Positions 1 through 11,861 are shown, numbered from the stretch's first letter. The stretch is 64,000 nucleotides of DNA from Strobilurus pachycystidiatus (GCA_019915135.1 JAHLMK010000010.1:1178001-1242000); one strand, 5' to 3'. Numbers and translations: made by a program. The notes: generated by a model from the sequence alone, not told the origin.

Positions 1-1767
1 TCCAGCACCGCCTGCATCGCACTCTATTATCGCCATCTAGAATTTCGACCGCCGTGAACATCTTGAGGCAGTCCTCGATACCAGGCAACTGCAACATCTT
101 GAACCACATGCTCTGAGATTCAACTACGCCACTGTTGACAGTATGATTGAGCCTTGCGAACGGATTTGAGGTCGCCGACGGGTAGGTCACGTCTGCCAAA
201 ATCCTGCGCAAGTACTCCGTCTCGGCACGACTCGGTTTGGGTGGTTTGGGTGAGCGGCTGCGGTTGATACTGGCGACACGGGTTTTCGACGGCGGGCGCG
301 ATGAATCGGGTGTGGACGAAGGCAGTCTAGGCGACGGAGTACTGCTGACCTGGATGGCCGGCGCCTCTGATCTCGCCAAGACCGGCTTGGGCTGCACAAT
401 CGTCGCGCTCCTTGACAAGTCACGACTCGACCGTCTTTCCGTCGACCGAGATGACCTGTCCTTCCCCTTCAAGCCCATGCTCAGCCTCCGACCGATTTTT
501 CCCCATCCATCCTCGCTCTTTCTTCCCCGGTCCGGCTTGGGCATTTCGCCAAATTCGAGATGCTTCTCGGAGGTTGTTGCGAAGGATTCCTGGGACCCCG
601 CGTGCGTGTTATCGTGTTCCGCAACCAGATGGTCAGGTTGGGGTGGTTTCGCGATGGAGGGTTCGGTTATGAGGTCGTAGCTGCGCCGGCGGGGGTCATC
701 AGCGATTGACGCGTCATCCAATCCCACTATTTGGGAATTCTCGTGCGGTGTGCCGGGAGGAGCGGAAGAGGGACGAGGCGGGTTGGCGTCATCTACATGG
801 AGAGAGACCGCGGGGGATGGGGTGGGGAATACTGAGAGGCGTTTCGCGAGGTTTTTTAGGCGATCCCGTTTTCGCTCCTTGGCTAGGTCTTCAGGTTTGA
901 TACTCAAACTGAGATCGTTGAAATCCTCATAAGTTTGAGAGACGTGTTTGCACTTTTGGCAGACGAGGATGCTCGTGAGTTTGCCTCCAAAGATCATGTC
1001 AGAAAGCGAGATGAGTTTGTCCTCCTCATCACCGGGATCCGAAGGCTGTTTCCGCTTGCGTTTCTTGGTGGATGGCGGTGGCGGTTGTCGTTTCTTGATG
1101 ACCTGGATGAAGTGGTTCAGATAACGGCAAGAAGTGTGGTGTCAGGCACCCACGTCAAACTCTTCCATGCGCATAGCATCAAGTAGAATGCGCATGAATT
1201 CGTGGGCATCTTGCTGCGCGAAGTCGAGGTACTGTTCGTACTTTCGGCCGAGCGCCCCGAGTAGAGACCTGATAGACGGATGATGATGAGCACGACGATG
1301 CGGAGAGGACGGGGACAGTGGACTGACCGTGGCGTCTGGCTCTCACGGCGACGGTTTGTTTGGGCGTCCCAGGCTTTCAGCATCACGTTAACAAATATAT
1401 CGCCGATGGGCATGGCGTCCACGTATTCCTGCTTGTATGAACCGGCCAGTTTTGTGCCATTGGTAAGCAGCGGTGACCTCCTCGATGCGACAAGGGGTGA
1501 GTGGGTCTGTACGGTTGTCGAAAGCGGGCGAAAGTAGATGAGATCGGACAGTAGACGGGTCGCTAGGAGCTACAGGACACATCAGCACGGTCTATACGCC
1601 ACACCAGTATTAAGTCGGCCACGCACCCCTTGCAGCACGGAATTCATAAAGCAAGTATTTCCTTGGTTGATGAGGCCAGGAGGCATCAACGCAAGCTTTT
1701 CCTCTTCCTCTCGTTGCTTCCGGGCAGCGTACACCTCCTGCGGCGTCGGCGCCTTTGTCTTGGCCAT
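1..1767 (-). CDS. Ubiquitin-specific protease (USP/UBP family), 3' part outside window
   Basis: Deubiquitinating cysteine protease that cleaves ubiquitin from proteins. The start is ATG at 1767. The first exon encodes a basic, Glu-rich leader and then the Cys box GLINQGNTCFMNSVLQ, whose Cys is the expected nucleophile. A second family motif, FAQQDAHEFMRILLDAMRMEE, lies near 1130-1205. The zinc-finger or linker exon (about 940-980) reads CQKCKHVSQTYEDFNDLSLS. Near 1-110 the frame reads EDCLKMFTAVEILDGDN followed by CRRCW, typical of the fingers subdomain. Several short introns separate these pieces. The linker at about 200-900 is low-complexity, rich in Ser, Arg and Pro. The catalytic His box (GHYVAY-type) is not in the window, so the gene runs off the left edge. 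The arrangement resembles fungal Ubp16-like enzymes. The family is certain; the orthologue is not. Confidence 0.88.
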
Positions 1768-2339
1768 GGTCGGTCGTTGTCGTGCACGTTGGTGAGAAGA
1801 GAGAAAGAGTTATGCTGCGGCAGCGCTGGGTGTGCGGGGGAAGAATGTCCGGTATATCGTCGTGGGGGGAATCAGCCCATCGTTTCCGGGCGATCGGCAT
1901 CGGGGCACCATTATGTAAGGGTGACTTTTCCATTTTCTTTCTTCCAAGTTCCGCTCCACCATCGTCAACCTGTCTGGATCCGCGTCGTTGTACGCCGTCG
2001 ACGCGTCAATGGCGACGTTATGCAGGTACTCTAATTTACTGGAGTATATGCGCCCGAAGTGGCCCCCAAAACCCCAATCGAAGGGCTGTTGTGTGCGCCG
2101 CAGCCAAACGTTGGACAGGCGAAGTTGATTCAATGAGTCATCGGCCAGTCATTCATTGCCACGTCCAGAAATCAGTCAACTGTCTGACACCCACAACAAT
2201 CAGGCGATACGTGTCCACATCGGTCCGTTCACTACAGTATTACTGTCATCGCCGCTGTGGTTCTGCGTCAATAGCAACGTTCTTGACGGGGTTACTGCTT
2301 ACGGCGCTTCGAGTGTAAATCTTCCCTTCAACCTTGTCC
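1768..2339. other. Intergenic region upstream of the USP gene
   Basis: No reading frame here shows a recognisable domain or splice structure. It holds the promoter side of the minus-strand USP gene; nothing else was identified. Confidence 0.4.
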
Positions 2340-4345
2340 CTTGGTGCCTTTGCACTCACTCTATGGTATGTAGTGTTCTGACGCTGCTCAAGCCTCACTC
2401 ATACCTTTCAGCATAACATCCGGAAGTGTCAGTATCGCAAACTCAACCGGAGAAATACACTTATGCTCACCTCAGTGCTCTTGCTTTCAAGGGCGGTCTG
2501 TTGCCCGAAGGTGGTCGGCTAACTCATTGCCCACACAGTTCCGATTTGCGGAGACTGGAAAGTGCGCTCCTTCGTTTTATGCTCTCCTCGCCTCGAAAGA
2601 GGTCTTTCAGCTTAGCCTCACGCTTCAGTACTCATGCGAGTGTTGTTGTTGTTACACGGCGGTGGTCCACCGGACCTGCCGGACGTGGAAGGTAGGACCA
2701 GGTACGTGGCGCTCACGAACGTGGATCTACGCATGATAATTGACTACTCGCTCAATAGCAGCTAGGGTAGCTCCAATTGCCGACTTTGGTCTTGACGCTG
2801 CTCACTCATGCCTTTGTAATTCCGAGGTATGTGGTGTTCTATCGCTGCTCACTTGTATCTTTAGTCTCATGTTCGGAAGTGCCACTTTCACAAACCAACA
2901 CAAACGAAAGGGATGTACGCATGCTCACCTTGCTCTCGCTCTTCGTGGCACGTGGGCGGCTAGCTCCGCCCCCCACACGCTTTGGAATTGCGAAAAGTGT
3001 CCTCTCATGCTTATTGCTCATGTAGGCTACTACCCGAGAGTGTTTTATACACACTCCAAGCTCGCAGCGTTCAGTCCAGCCTCACACTTCAGCCATGCGA
3101 GTTTGGTACGTGGCGCTCATGATCGTCAGGCCAATTGACTACTCGCTCAATTGTCATTTCTTTTCTCATCATCACTGCCGGTGAACAAATCTCGGCCTTC
3201 GAATCTGAACCCTACCTCTACTCCCCCAATACAAGTCCGCATCTGGTCCATCGTCGCGTATGATGATTTTCGCTGGCAGAGGAGATACGATAAATGTTCT
3301 CGCCGACGCTCGAGAGCGGTTCGTTCTTGCGCCTTGGCGTAACAGTACTTTCTGAATGATCTCAGTATTCTTATATGCTGTGATGCGGAACTAGTCCTGC
3401 TATCCTAGAGTAGGCTCGATTCATGTACGGAATCCTTGGCCGGTCGGCACAAATTTGGAGGAGGCTGCTTCCATACAAAGGTACGTTCCTTCACCCACCT
3501 GAATTTGTGGGGATTGGACATGCCGACAATCGTTCTGTAGATGCTCACAAGATCAATTCGTCGTTGCAGCCTGCGACCTGACGTCCACTTGAGCGGTTTC
3601 TTGACACCCTCGTTCTCATCCGAGCCCCATTCAACAAATCTTGGCGATTCTGAAGGCGTCGTCAATTATCCTTCTTGCTTCAAGACTCGATGCCCCAATT
3701 GTTGCTAACGCATACTACTCTTGAGACGAACTAGTTTACGGTCCTGGGGATGGGCGGCGTTGATTTCCACACGCTGACATCTTTGTTCGCGATTGCCCCA
3801 GCCCGGCGTCACGCTTCTAGGTTAAATGACTACTCGCTCAATCACGGCTCTAATTTTTGGCCCTGCTCTTGGCCTCTGGTTCATCTTTGCGTATGATGGG
3901 CTTTCAGGGGGGAGTACAGTCAGTGATCTCGTAGACGCTGGCTGCCAAAGTCTTGCCAATGGGAGCGGAGTAGTTCAAAGCGGATCGTTGCTGCGAGGGA
4001 CTCCTGCGCCTTGGCGCAATATGTCTGAATCATCTTGGTATGATTCAATTCATTCTCACCAATGTCGAACTGGTTCTGATATACTCTAGAGTAGGCGCAA
4101 CTTAGGTACGGACTTCCTGCCGGTCAGGAAGACTCGAGAGGGGCTGCGTCACACAAGTAAGGACGTTCTTCTGTCGACCTGAATCCGTCGGGAGTGGACT
4201 TGCCGACGACTAGCATGTAGAGGTTCATAGGAATATGTTGTCACTGCAGCCTGTAGCACGATGTCTACTGTCCTCATTCAGTTCCATTCTGATTTGTGTT
4301 CTCATTTGAGAAACCCACGCGATCATGAAGGCGTCGTCAATGATC
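2340..4345. repeat. Diverged direct repeats
   Basis: Two pairs of related segments can be aligned by eye. The first pair is about 2345-2755 with 2795-3150; shared words include cggaagtg, atgctcacct and cgtggcgctca. The second pair is about 3235-3670 with 3870-4345; shared words include tgcgccttggcg, tagagtaggc and gaaggcgtcgtcaat. The word gactactcgctcaat recurs near 2740, 3135 and 3826, always at a segment boundary, suggesting one repeated unit. Identity is low (roughly 60-70 percent by eye) with many indels. Open frames are short and not conserved between copies, so this looks like decayed duplicated or mobile DNA rather than an active gene. Confidence 0.6.
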
Positions 4346-4585
4346 TTCCAGACGCTTCGCATACAGATGTCCATCCTTGTTCGCGCTTACGTTGATTACT
4401 TCATCTGCACACCTAACAATCCATGCACTGGCTCTCAGTATAGCAATTCACCCGATGTAGATACTTACTTACCCCAGCGCCTTGAGGTCGACGCGATGAA
4501 CGCCACTATGACGTCGGTCGGACGATCGAGAAATGCACTAAGCTTGTGTTTTCGCCCCCCTTCCTCTTGTACCACCATCATCACC

Positions 4586-5593
4586 ATGTCCGAGACAGTC
4601 ATTCGCGAAGTGCGTTCTACTGTGTCTCTCATCTCCTTGACTCACTCACGCGTAGGTCGTCAAAGACGCTATCTGCATCTTCTCCAAGCCGTTTGCCAGA
4701 TTCGGCGTTATCCCATTCGGCGGTCGTTCCACCGCCATCAAGCTCTCCACCGGCGGACTCTGGGTTCTCGCCTCCACGCCTTTGAATGAGGAGACCAAAT
4801 CCAAGCTGGACTCGATGGGCCCGGTCGAGTACGTGTATCATACCGCGTCACGATCCCTACTGATCCCGAAAAGATATATCATCGCCGCTGATACGGAGCA
4901 CCACCTTTTCCTCAGTAAGGAGTTTTCGTGATGACAATATCACGCGTTCACGCTATCAGCCGAGTTCAAGGACGTGTATCCGAACGCAAAAGTCATTGCG
5001 CCGGCCGAAGCACTCAAACGTCACCCCAACAAGGAACTCAAGGTCGACGGACGGTGGGGAGAGGACCCTGCTGGTACAAAGTATGGCTTCGAAGACGACG
5101 TACGTACACCGTTCCTCCTGGCCTTTCGTGATCTAATCGATTCATCCAGATCCAACATTGCTATTTCTCCGGCTTCGTCAACAAGGACGTCGCGTTCTTC
5201 CATCCCGCATCGAAGACCCTCATCGAAGCAGACCTGTTGATGAATCTTCCCGCGACAGAACAGTACTCCAAGTCAAAGTCCTCGGGGAAGATTCCCATCT
5301 TTGGGGGTATTGACCCGCATGGGAAAGCTCACGCCCGTGTCGCCTGGTGGCTCGGCAAAGATACAGAGTACGTGGTCATTAGGCTCCCCCATGTCATCCT
5401 CGAACCTTTCTAGGGCCATGAGACGTGATGCAAGAACTGTCGCGGATTGGGATTTCGAGCGAATCATACCTTGTCATGGGGTGAGTGTCTGCGCGCTATG
5501 TTATCTTCCACATATACTAATCTCTGACAGGATGTCATCGAGAAGACGGGCAAGCAAGCGTGGTTAGATTGCTACCGCTACTATTTGACCTAG
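4586..5593 (+). CDS. DUF4336 family protein (metallo-beta-lactamase-like)
   Basis: Seven exons give a 726-nt spliced frame (241 aa): 4586-4609, 4656-4828, 4874-4914, 4960-5099, 5150-5367, 5414-5480 and 5531-5593. All introns are 45-51 nt with GT/AG ends, and the total divides by three. Diagnostic pieces are RFGVIPFGGRSTAIKL, then EYIIAADTEHHLFL, DVYPNAKVIAPAEAL, the W-G-E-DP segment, FHPASKTLIEADLLMNLP and WDFERIIPCHG. The D-x-E-H-H and C-H-G segments match the metal-site-like positions of DUF4336 proteins, which adopt a metallo-beta-lactamase-type fold. The substrate is unknown. The tiny first exon, MSETVIRE, sets the start. Length and motif order suggest a complete gene. Confidence 0.85.
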
Positions 5594-6126
5594 TATCATT
5601 TCTTTTACCAAATGCGTTATGAAGAGTTTTATTACCATTGACTATAATTTCTTTTACACTGACTGTTCGGGCTTGAGAGAGAATCACTCGAAGTAGAGGT
5701 AACGGCGGCACTTGTGATGTTGTGAAGGTTGGAAGGAGATACACAATAGACCCTGGCGAATTCATTCGTCCGGACCAGTGGCAGTAAAACACAACAAGGT
5801 ACCGGCTTCCCATTCGCGGCTTTCTTTACAGATCTCGCTACCGCTGCCTCAAGCCGGTCACCTAGCTGGAGATAAATGGCCTCGGAGAGGCCGTAAGGGA
5901 GAAGGGATCGACTTTCCATGTGTGTACCTTCAAACCCTAAATGGCACACGGTACCGAGTCGTTGATGGAAAATTTACAGAAGACGGCGATTGGTGATTCC
6001 ATGCCTGTCAGAAAGCAAAGCTCCTCACACGTCTCTGTTCATATTCTGCACGAACACTTGCTAATGGAGTATTACGACTCTGAATGAACGACCCCAGTTA
6101 TATGTGTCTGTCTCTGCTCATACACT
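5594..6126. other. Intergenic, possible unassigned ORFs
   Basis: A minus-strand frame around 5635-5949 (containing LLPYGLSEAIYLQLGDRLEA) and an overlapping plus-strand frame at 5778-5996 both look weakly protein-like. Neither has recognisable domains or clear splice partners. No gene is called. Confidence 0.3.
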
Positions 6127-6427
6127 AGCCGTCTCTCACATGCCATCACGGATTCCCAGGAAACTGACACTCTAAAGTCTAAAGTCGAAGCTGCCCAAGA
6201 AGCTGCCGGTAAGTAAGACCAGTAACGAACTGAACTTTGTTCCATCAGATCCCGAGACCACGAGGAAATCGCTGAAGGAAGTCTGCGCCACTTGCAGGAT
6301 GCAGCCGTATCGTCGCGATACATACGAGGGCACAGGCGAGGTACAACTCATTCCGTATACGCGCTGGGGACTCAGCATCGTGATCTGGAAGAGACTGTGC
6401 TTTCGCGCAGCGAGCACTTCGATTTAA
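6127..6427 (+). CDS. Unassigned two-exon fragment with a CxxC motif
   Basis: A candidate 3' gene portion. One exon ends at 6208 with KVEAAQEAA. A 40-nt intron follows (gtaagt...catcag, 6209-6248). The next exon reads in frame through DPETTRKSLKEVCATCRMQP to a stop at 6425-6427. The canonical splice sites and the continuous hydrophilic frame, which also has one CATC motif, argue for real coding sequence. No ATG or upstream exon could be fixed; an acceptor-like actag lies just before 6127. It may be a truncated gene or a short protein with an upstream exon near 6000. The family is not recognised. Confidence 0.35.
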
Positions 6428-6700
6428 TCACCGCGCGCCCTGTCCTTGGTCTGATGGATGTCATTCACAGTTGCGCATTTCAGGTAGTTGAATATCTTCG
6501 ACGGTGCTGTAATTGCCTAGGTACGCGCCCAGTTCAATTGTTCGTGAGACTGTTTGGCTCAATGCGCACGATTGGGGTTATTCCCCGAGATCTCATACGA
6601 TTTATTCGTCCTAGTGAAGTTTTCCAGTCACATTCCTGACGCACGTATCCTACTGGTATAAAGATCGCTGGGAGACGACACCAGTAAGACTCAGTCAATC

Positions 6701-8075
6701 ATGCCTCCGTCCAAGCATTGCTCATACTGTAATGAGACTTTCAGGTCCCCGCGTAGACTTACCAGTGTACATTCCATTTATCATCTCGCTAGTGACGCCT
6801 CTCGCTGACTTCGCCTAGCATAACGAAGAAGTCCATGCCATTTGTCCCACTTGCCCCGGCAAGGTCTTTCGCGACCAAGACCGCCTGGTCGAGCATTACA
6901 GAGGTTCACCGGACACCAAGCATCCGAACTGTCCCCAGTGCGGAAAGGGATTCCTCGACCAGGAGGTCATGCAGCGCGTATGTGAATGTCTTTCCCCGAG
7001 TCCCAGTCGTTGACATATCTTCCAGCATCTGAACAGCCCCGTCGAACACCCTCGCTTCGATTGCGAATCCTGTAGAGTTTACGGCGCGTTCGAGCGCGAG
7101 ATCAATAAACATTACGCTGATAGCACCCGCCACCCATCGTGTCCCGTATGCGAGGCTGGTCTCGCTAACCAGCTCGACCTCCAAGCAGTAAGCTTGCTTT
7201 CCAGTTCGGCCTTGGTAATTACTATCCATACTGAATCTGTTGATATAGCATCAGTCGCAAAAACACGCGGACCGCATCTGCGCCGCGTGCTCGCAAGTTT
7301 TCAGCGATATCGAGGAGCTCGAAGAGCACCAGGCTACGGTCCATCTTCCCAAGGTGCCCTCAACTGGTACAGCATCGCCCGAGACGGTGCTCGTGTCTAC
7401 TCCTTCCCCAAGGTCTGAGAATCTCCTGGCCGCCGAAGAGGTATGTTGCCACATTATCTCGAATTCTCACCAAATCACTATGTCTCATTCGAATCTGCAG
7501 GACCTCACGGCGCGATATAGCCCCATTACCGACGCAGCCTGGGTCAATGCCCTGGTCTCGGATGATGATAGCGTATTTCAAAACATCTACGGTTCACGCG
7601 TATGTACCTCCACCAGAACTCCATTGACACTGTCTGACTTAGCGCCCAAGTACCTCTACGAGACAGGACGCCAAATCGGCTCTCACAAGTGAGTCTTTCG
7701 ATCTTTCCTTCAGGATGGCAATGTTCATATGTGACAAAGCTCAGAAAACGGATCGAACAACTTGAATTTCCGAGCCAACACCGCCCAAGTCTCGATGCCC
7801 GCCTCGGCGGGTCCGTCGCGGTCGACCTACCAGCATGCCCCGATCCCGAAGTATCATTGCCGCAGCCCGCGGTGCGGGCGCAGGTATTGCAAAGATATAT
7901 GCGCCACGTTCTGTGGGCACATCTTCTGCCTTACGTTCGTCGGTTCAATCATGATTGGCTTTGTGACTCACTGATGACCTGTAGTTGCATCCAATGTTGC
8001 GGTGGCACTTGTCCCGCTTGTGGGCAAGCAATCGACTTACGTTGGCCGTTCATACGTTTAGACCTGGCGGCGTGA
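6701..8075 (+). CDS. C2H2 zinc-finger protein with C-terminal RING-like domain
   Basis: Eight exons: 6701-6766, 6819-6977, 7026-7187, 7249-7440, 7501-7599, 7643-7688, 7745-7934 and 7985-8075. They total 1005 nt, giving 334 aa. About six successive C2H2 fingers occupy residues 1-185 (CSYCNETF, CPTCPGKVF, CPQCGKGF, CESCRVYGAF, CPVCEAGL and CAACSQVF). His spacing is variable and often longer than the classical 3-5. A Ser/Pro-rich spacer follows. The C terminus reads YHCRSPRCGRRYCKD, CGHIFCLTC and CCGGTCPACG, which fits a C3HC4-like RING. Fungal proteins of this layout are usually annotated as zinc-finger proteins of unknown role. The RING suggests ubiquitin ligase activity (inference). An alternative 3' end adds a short exon ending near 8142, using the gtgagt at 8074. 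Confidence 0.8.
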
Positions 8076-8346
8076 GTCGGAGACCGAACCATGTAATACT
8101 ACGAATTTCTTGAACTTACTTTACAGAGTGATTTCTTGCTAATGAATGTCAGTCTATCCGTCGATCGCGAGATGTACATAGTGAAGCGAGATTGTCGGAT
8201 GAGGCATCAATGATTGAAGCCTGTGGAAGACAACGAACCTTAGTCCGAGAACACAAAAGGCACTGTTGAATTGAGACCTCGGCAACAATTGGGCACGTGG
8301 TACGGATGCAGAGGAGTGTGGCGCTGTATTGCATACACCGGTCTCA

Positions 8347-9462
8347 GTAAGATTGGCGTCATGCAAAAGCGACCAACCTCATAACGCGTGACGGTCACCT
8401 TCCATTCCTGGCAATAACCGCCACAATTACCTTTCATAATTCGATATCAACCGCTCTGGTCTAGATGTCGCTTATTCACAAATCAGATCTCTTGTTTACT
8501 ATCGTATCTTGATACGAGACAAGTCCTATACTAAATGAGGCCAAAATGAATGAGCCTTATATGATTCAATCAGCCAACCATAGTGATTTTGTTTGCAACA
8601 AGTGTTTCTCGGAGTTCAGGGTGTCGATGCAAGTTATACAGTAGTGATAATGCATCGTATATCTCCCGTAGCCTCTACCCTCGGTGTACAGCACGAATTC
8701 TTCGTCATAATTCCGTTGTATCCGAGAAGTTTTCGCTCACAAATGTGGCATCACGCAGAGTTGAAAATAATTTTGCAGTATCAGTCGAGTTGGACGTGAC
8801 TGGAGCGAGGGATGGGTTCACAGATTGACTTGTAGAGCAGCCGGAAGATTTCGATGGGGATATTTGAGATACCAGTGAGTCCGGCACCATGAAAACACAG
8901 TGCATTACTCACATTTGCCTGATCGGCCAGTCTACCTCCACTTGAGCCTCTCTTCTTAACGTGATTCCAAGGCTCTTCTTGTTGTGTGCTTGCAATTCCT
9001 GCACCATGTCGGAAGAAAGGTCCGGGTCTATGAGACGGTGGTCGTCCGGTGGTGGTGGTCCAAGGTCAAGCGCGTCCCGATCACAAATGATCGGCAAGCG
9101 CATCAAGGATGTCAAATGTGTCCCTCCTCCCACATTGAATAGGGTGCTCTGAAATCTTGACATGCATTGCGGACAAACTCTACAAGAGATATGAGCAAGT
9201 TTCAGAAATTTCTCATTTGTATTCCAGTGGCTAGTAAGTGTTTTAGCTGAAAATGCATGCATTTTACATGTATTTTGCACTCTCCTCACCCATAACTTCT
9301 TCTATTGCTCCGAAATTGCTTGTGTGTGCGCCTCTCACGATTTAAAGAGACTGGTATTGTGTTTATAATTTTACATGCACCCGTTGAGTTGATATACAAT
9401 TTTGACACTTAAGTCACCCGTTGTCACGCTGGTTCGCCGCTTTTGCATGACGCCAATCTTAC
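8347..9462. mobile_element. Non-autonomous element with perfect 25-bp terminal inverted repeats
   Basis: Positions 8347-8371 (gtaagattggcgtcatgcaa plus aagcg) recur as an exact reverse complement at 9438-9462. They bound 1116 bp. Next to both repeats, less well conserved sequence also shows CGTGAC words in matching orientation. No convincing target-site duplication is visible: the flanks are ...ggtctca and ctccagc... . The interior has no recognisable transposase. It is probably a MITE-like or decayed DNA transposon; the superfamily is unknown. Confidence 0.65.
8705..9152 (-). CDS. Hypothetical protein inside the 8.3-9.5 kb inverted-repeat element
   Basis: A minus-strand frame contains LGPPPPDDHRLIDPDLSSDM and QELQAHNKKSLGITL. 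It ends at a good donor (gtgagt on the minus strand, about 8912). A second frame downstream (SGCSTSQSVNPSLAPVTS) could be the next exon. Upstream of 9152 the frame continues into a Cys-containing stretch. No family was recognised, and the start and exon joins are uncertain. Because it lies between perfect inverted repeats, it may belong to the element. Confidence 0.3.
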
Positions 9463-10114
9463 CTCCAGCCTATGGCTGGCCAAGGCGCGAATGCCGGACT
9501 TTTTATCAGTGTTTCGTCCCACGGCAACGGGATCCCCGCCAACCAGACTAGCCCGAAAAAGATGTGGCGCTCCACCTCTGAAGTGGGATCCAGGTGTTGC
9601 TGTGTCGGATCGATCTCAGAATCCAAGCGCGTGTGCGTACGGCGCCGGGATAGCAGCGACGAATGTCCACCGAGCTGGCCGGGCAGTGCATCAGTGATCC
9701 CGGTTGCCCATGCAACCGCATGTGCGCCACTTTGACAGCGCTCGCGGGAATACCCGCTTGTTGGACTGCGGGCGGCCGACGTCAGCCTACCACGCGGCGC
9801 GGCCGAGTAATTGCGACAAGAGCTAGGCAGAGTCGGGACCGCGCCCTCGTTTGAACAGTGGGATTCTGGGCCGCGCACATGGGCGGGAGAGTCGGGGTCG
9901 GTGGCGTCAGGACATCAGGTGGATCAACGGGATTGGGTGGTGATGACGTGAGGTACGTCGTTCTCGGGTCCGGCAGTCGGCGCGGGGAGCTGCTCGGCAG
10001 CAGCGCCGGAGTCTCGGCCTTTTGGAGCGCCGCGGGCGCCCTTTAATTGATAAGTCCGCCGCCCTTTTACACGTCAGCCCTTTCCTCCCGCCCACCACGA
10101 CCACCACCCTCGCC
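9463..10114. other. Intergenic, GC-rich promoter side of the GATA-like gene
   Basis: No supported gene. Reading frames here overlap on both strands without domain matches. The last 60 bases are C-rich (cccgcccaccacgaccacca), a common basidiomycete transcription-start context, directly before the ATG at 10115. Confidence 0.4.
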
Positions 10115-11047
10115 ATGACCAGCAACGCCCAGCTCGCAGCCCTACTCAGCGAGAGCTACAGGGAGATCGAGGACCTCAAGCGACGCACCTGCCCCGCCAG
10201 GGATGAGCTTCGCGCCTGCCTCAATGCGCTCGACGAAATCCGCGGGCGGCTCGTCAAGTTGCTCGGCGAGGACAGCCGCGCCCACGAACATCACAGCCAC
10301 ATCCATGCCAACAACCACAACCATGTGTCGCCCTCGATATCGCTGAAGCGGGCTGTGAGTTGCTCTTGTCATCCCCTGCCAGTCCTCGGTACTAACATTG
10401 AGTCCATAGCGCACCAACACCGCCGATTCAAATGAGACCAACTCTGAAGCCAGCCCGCCACTCGCCAAAATTCAGAAAACAATGATCACCATTCCCCGCA
10501 CTGTGACTAGTGCCGCGCCCTTGCCCCTCCCCGCTCCTGTGCCAGGCAAAGTCTACCCACCCACCAACGAGCTCGGCCAGCGCATATGCCGCACCTGCGG
10601 GCAGCCAGGCCGCTACAAAGAGAGTAAATGCGTCGAAAAGTGGGGCCCCGGGCCACTTGGACCTGGGACCGTCTGCGATAGGTCAGTGATTTCATATTTC
10701 CCCGCAGCTTCCATCCATTCGTTCTGATCATCCTGCGCAGATGTAGGAAGAAGATCAAACGCGTCGAACGCCGGGCTACGGTCAAACCCATCGTGCCCCA
10801 GCTCGCGCGGAACAACCTCCCCCAAGCGCTCTTGTCGCCTCTCCAGTCGCGCGCTAGCACGCCGGCTTATTCGCCTGAGCCGCTAGAGGATTTGCTCATC
10901 AAGGCGCAGGCGCATACTGTCAAGGAGGAGAAGGACGAGTTGATGAGTGATGGGGAAGGTGAGCAAGAGGATATTGAAATTGACGATGTGAAGGAAGAAA
11001 TCGTTGATGATTTGTTGGATGCCGTCGATGCTTCCGAGGGACGATGA
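10115..11047 (+). CDS. GATA-like zinc-finger protein with acidic C terminus
   Basis: Three exons (10115-10354, 10410-10681, 10741-11047) total 819 nt, giving 272 aa. Residues 1-70 are helical, followed by a His-rich stretch (HEHHSHIHANNHNH). The zinc-finger candidate spans the second intron. It has CRTCG, then a second Cys in ESKCVEKWG, a Gly/Pro loop, and CDR joined to CRKKIKRVERR. The CxxC...CxxC pair with a trailing basic helix resembles GATA-type fingers, but the loop is longer and richer in Gly and Pro than the classical 17-18 residue loop. The C terminus is strongly acidic, as in an activation domain. A DNA-binding regulator is likely; no target can be named. Confidence 0.72.
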
Positions 11048-11861
11048 CTGATTGCTCCTCTGCCTGGACACCTTCATCTTAGTTTATAGATTTCCCGTGC
11101 TTGCCCTGTATATCAGCCTGTTGTACTTTTTTATCTCTCGTCTTCATCTTTGCTGCAGTACTTTATAAGAATATCTTGTGTTTTCCAGTAGTTTGTTCGT
11201 CAGCGACGTGCTTCTGTAGATGTCCTCAAAATCAACTTGAAACCTGTAATATCGTAAGGAGATTCATGAGAGCAGTTGTCGATCCGACTCGAACCTTTCA
11301 AGGAGTGCAACATGCGTGGCGCAAAGTACTTTTCGTAGTCAAGTGATGACTTGGCTGGCTTAACGTGCTCGAGTATATGTTGCGTGTTAGCCAGCTTTCC
11401 TCAAGTAAGGTAGACGAGAACCTTAAGGTGATGATGACTGGCCTCAAACAAAACTGCTAAGTTACGATTAGAGATGACAACTTTGAGATTTCTTCAATGG
11501 GAAAACCCAGAAGAGACAGCATAACTCCTCTTTATGAGACGAAAGTGCCATTATCAGAGTCTTCTACTGACGGTGTAAGTCAGATGTTAGAACTTTTCCA
11601 TCGAGCAGATGTGAAAGCCTGCCGAAACTGTGCCGAAGGGCATTACATAATCCGATCGCGGAAGATCCAGATCTCAGTTCGGTTTAGGGTTTCATTTTGG
11701 AGCTTTTTGATCCTTGTACACAGCGCCATCGTCGTCGACAACGCCCACGCTCCTTCTGCCGGCCGCGAGCAAGGCGCCAAAACACTCCGGGCTCGCCTCC
11801 CAACTCACTATTCCTCGAGCGGTGTCTCAGCGGGCAGCAACGAAAGCGGAAAAGCGACGCG
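11048..11861. other. Intergenic region before HIR1
   Basis: AT-richer sequence with no supported gene. Frames at 11497-11860 run into the HIR1 start region but lack domains and are probably 5' UTR or chance. Confidence 0.4.

Noticed and set aside
11281..11300. B-box-like ggttcgagtc on the minus strand, possible tRNA
   Set aside because: The flanking bases do not form T, anticodon or acceptor stems.
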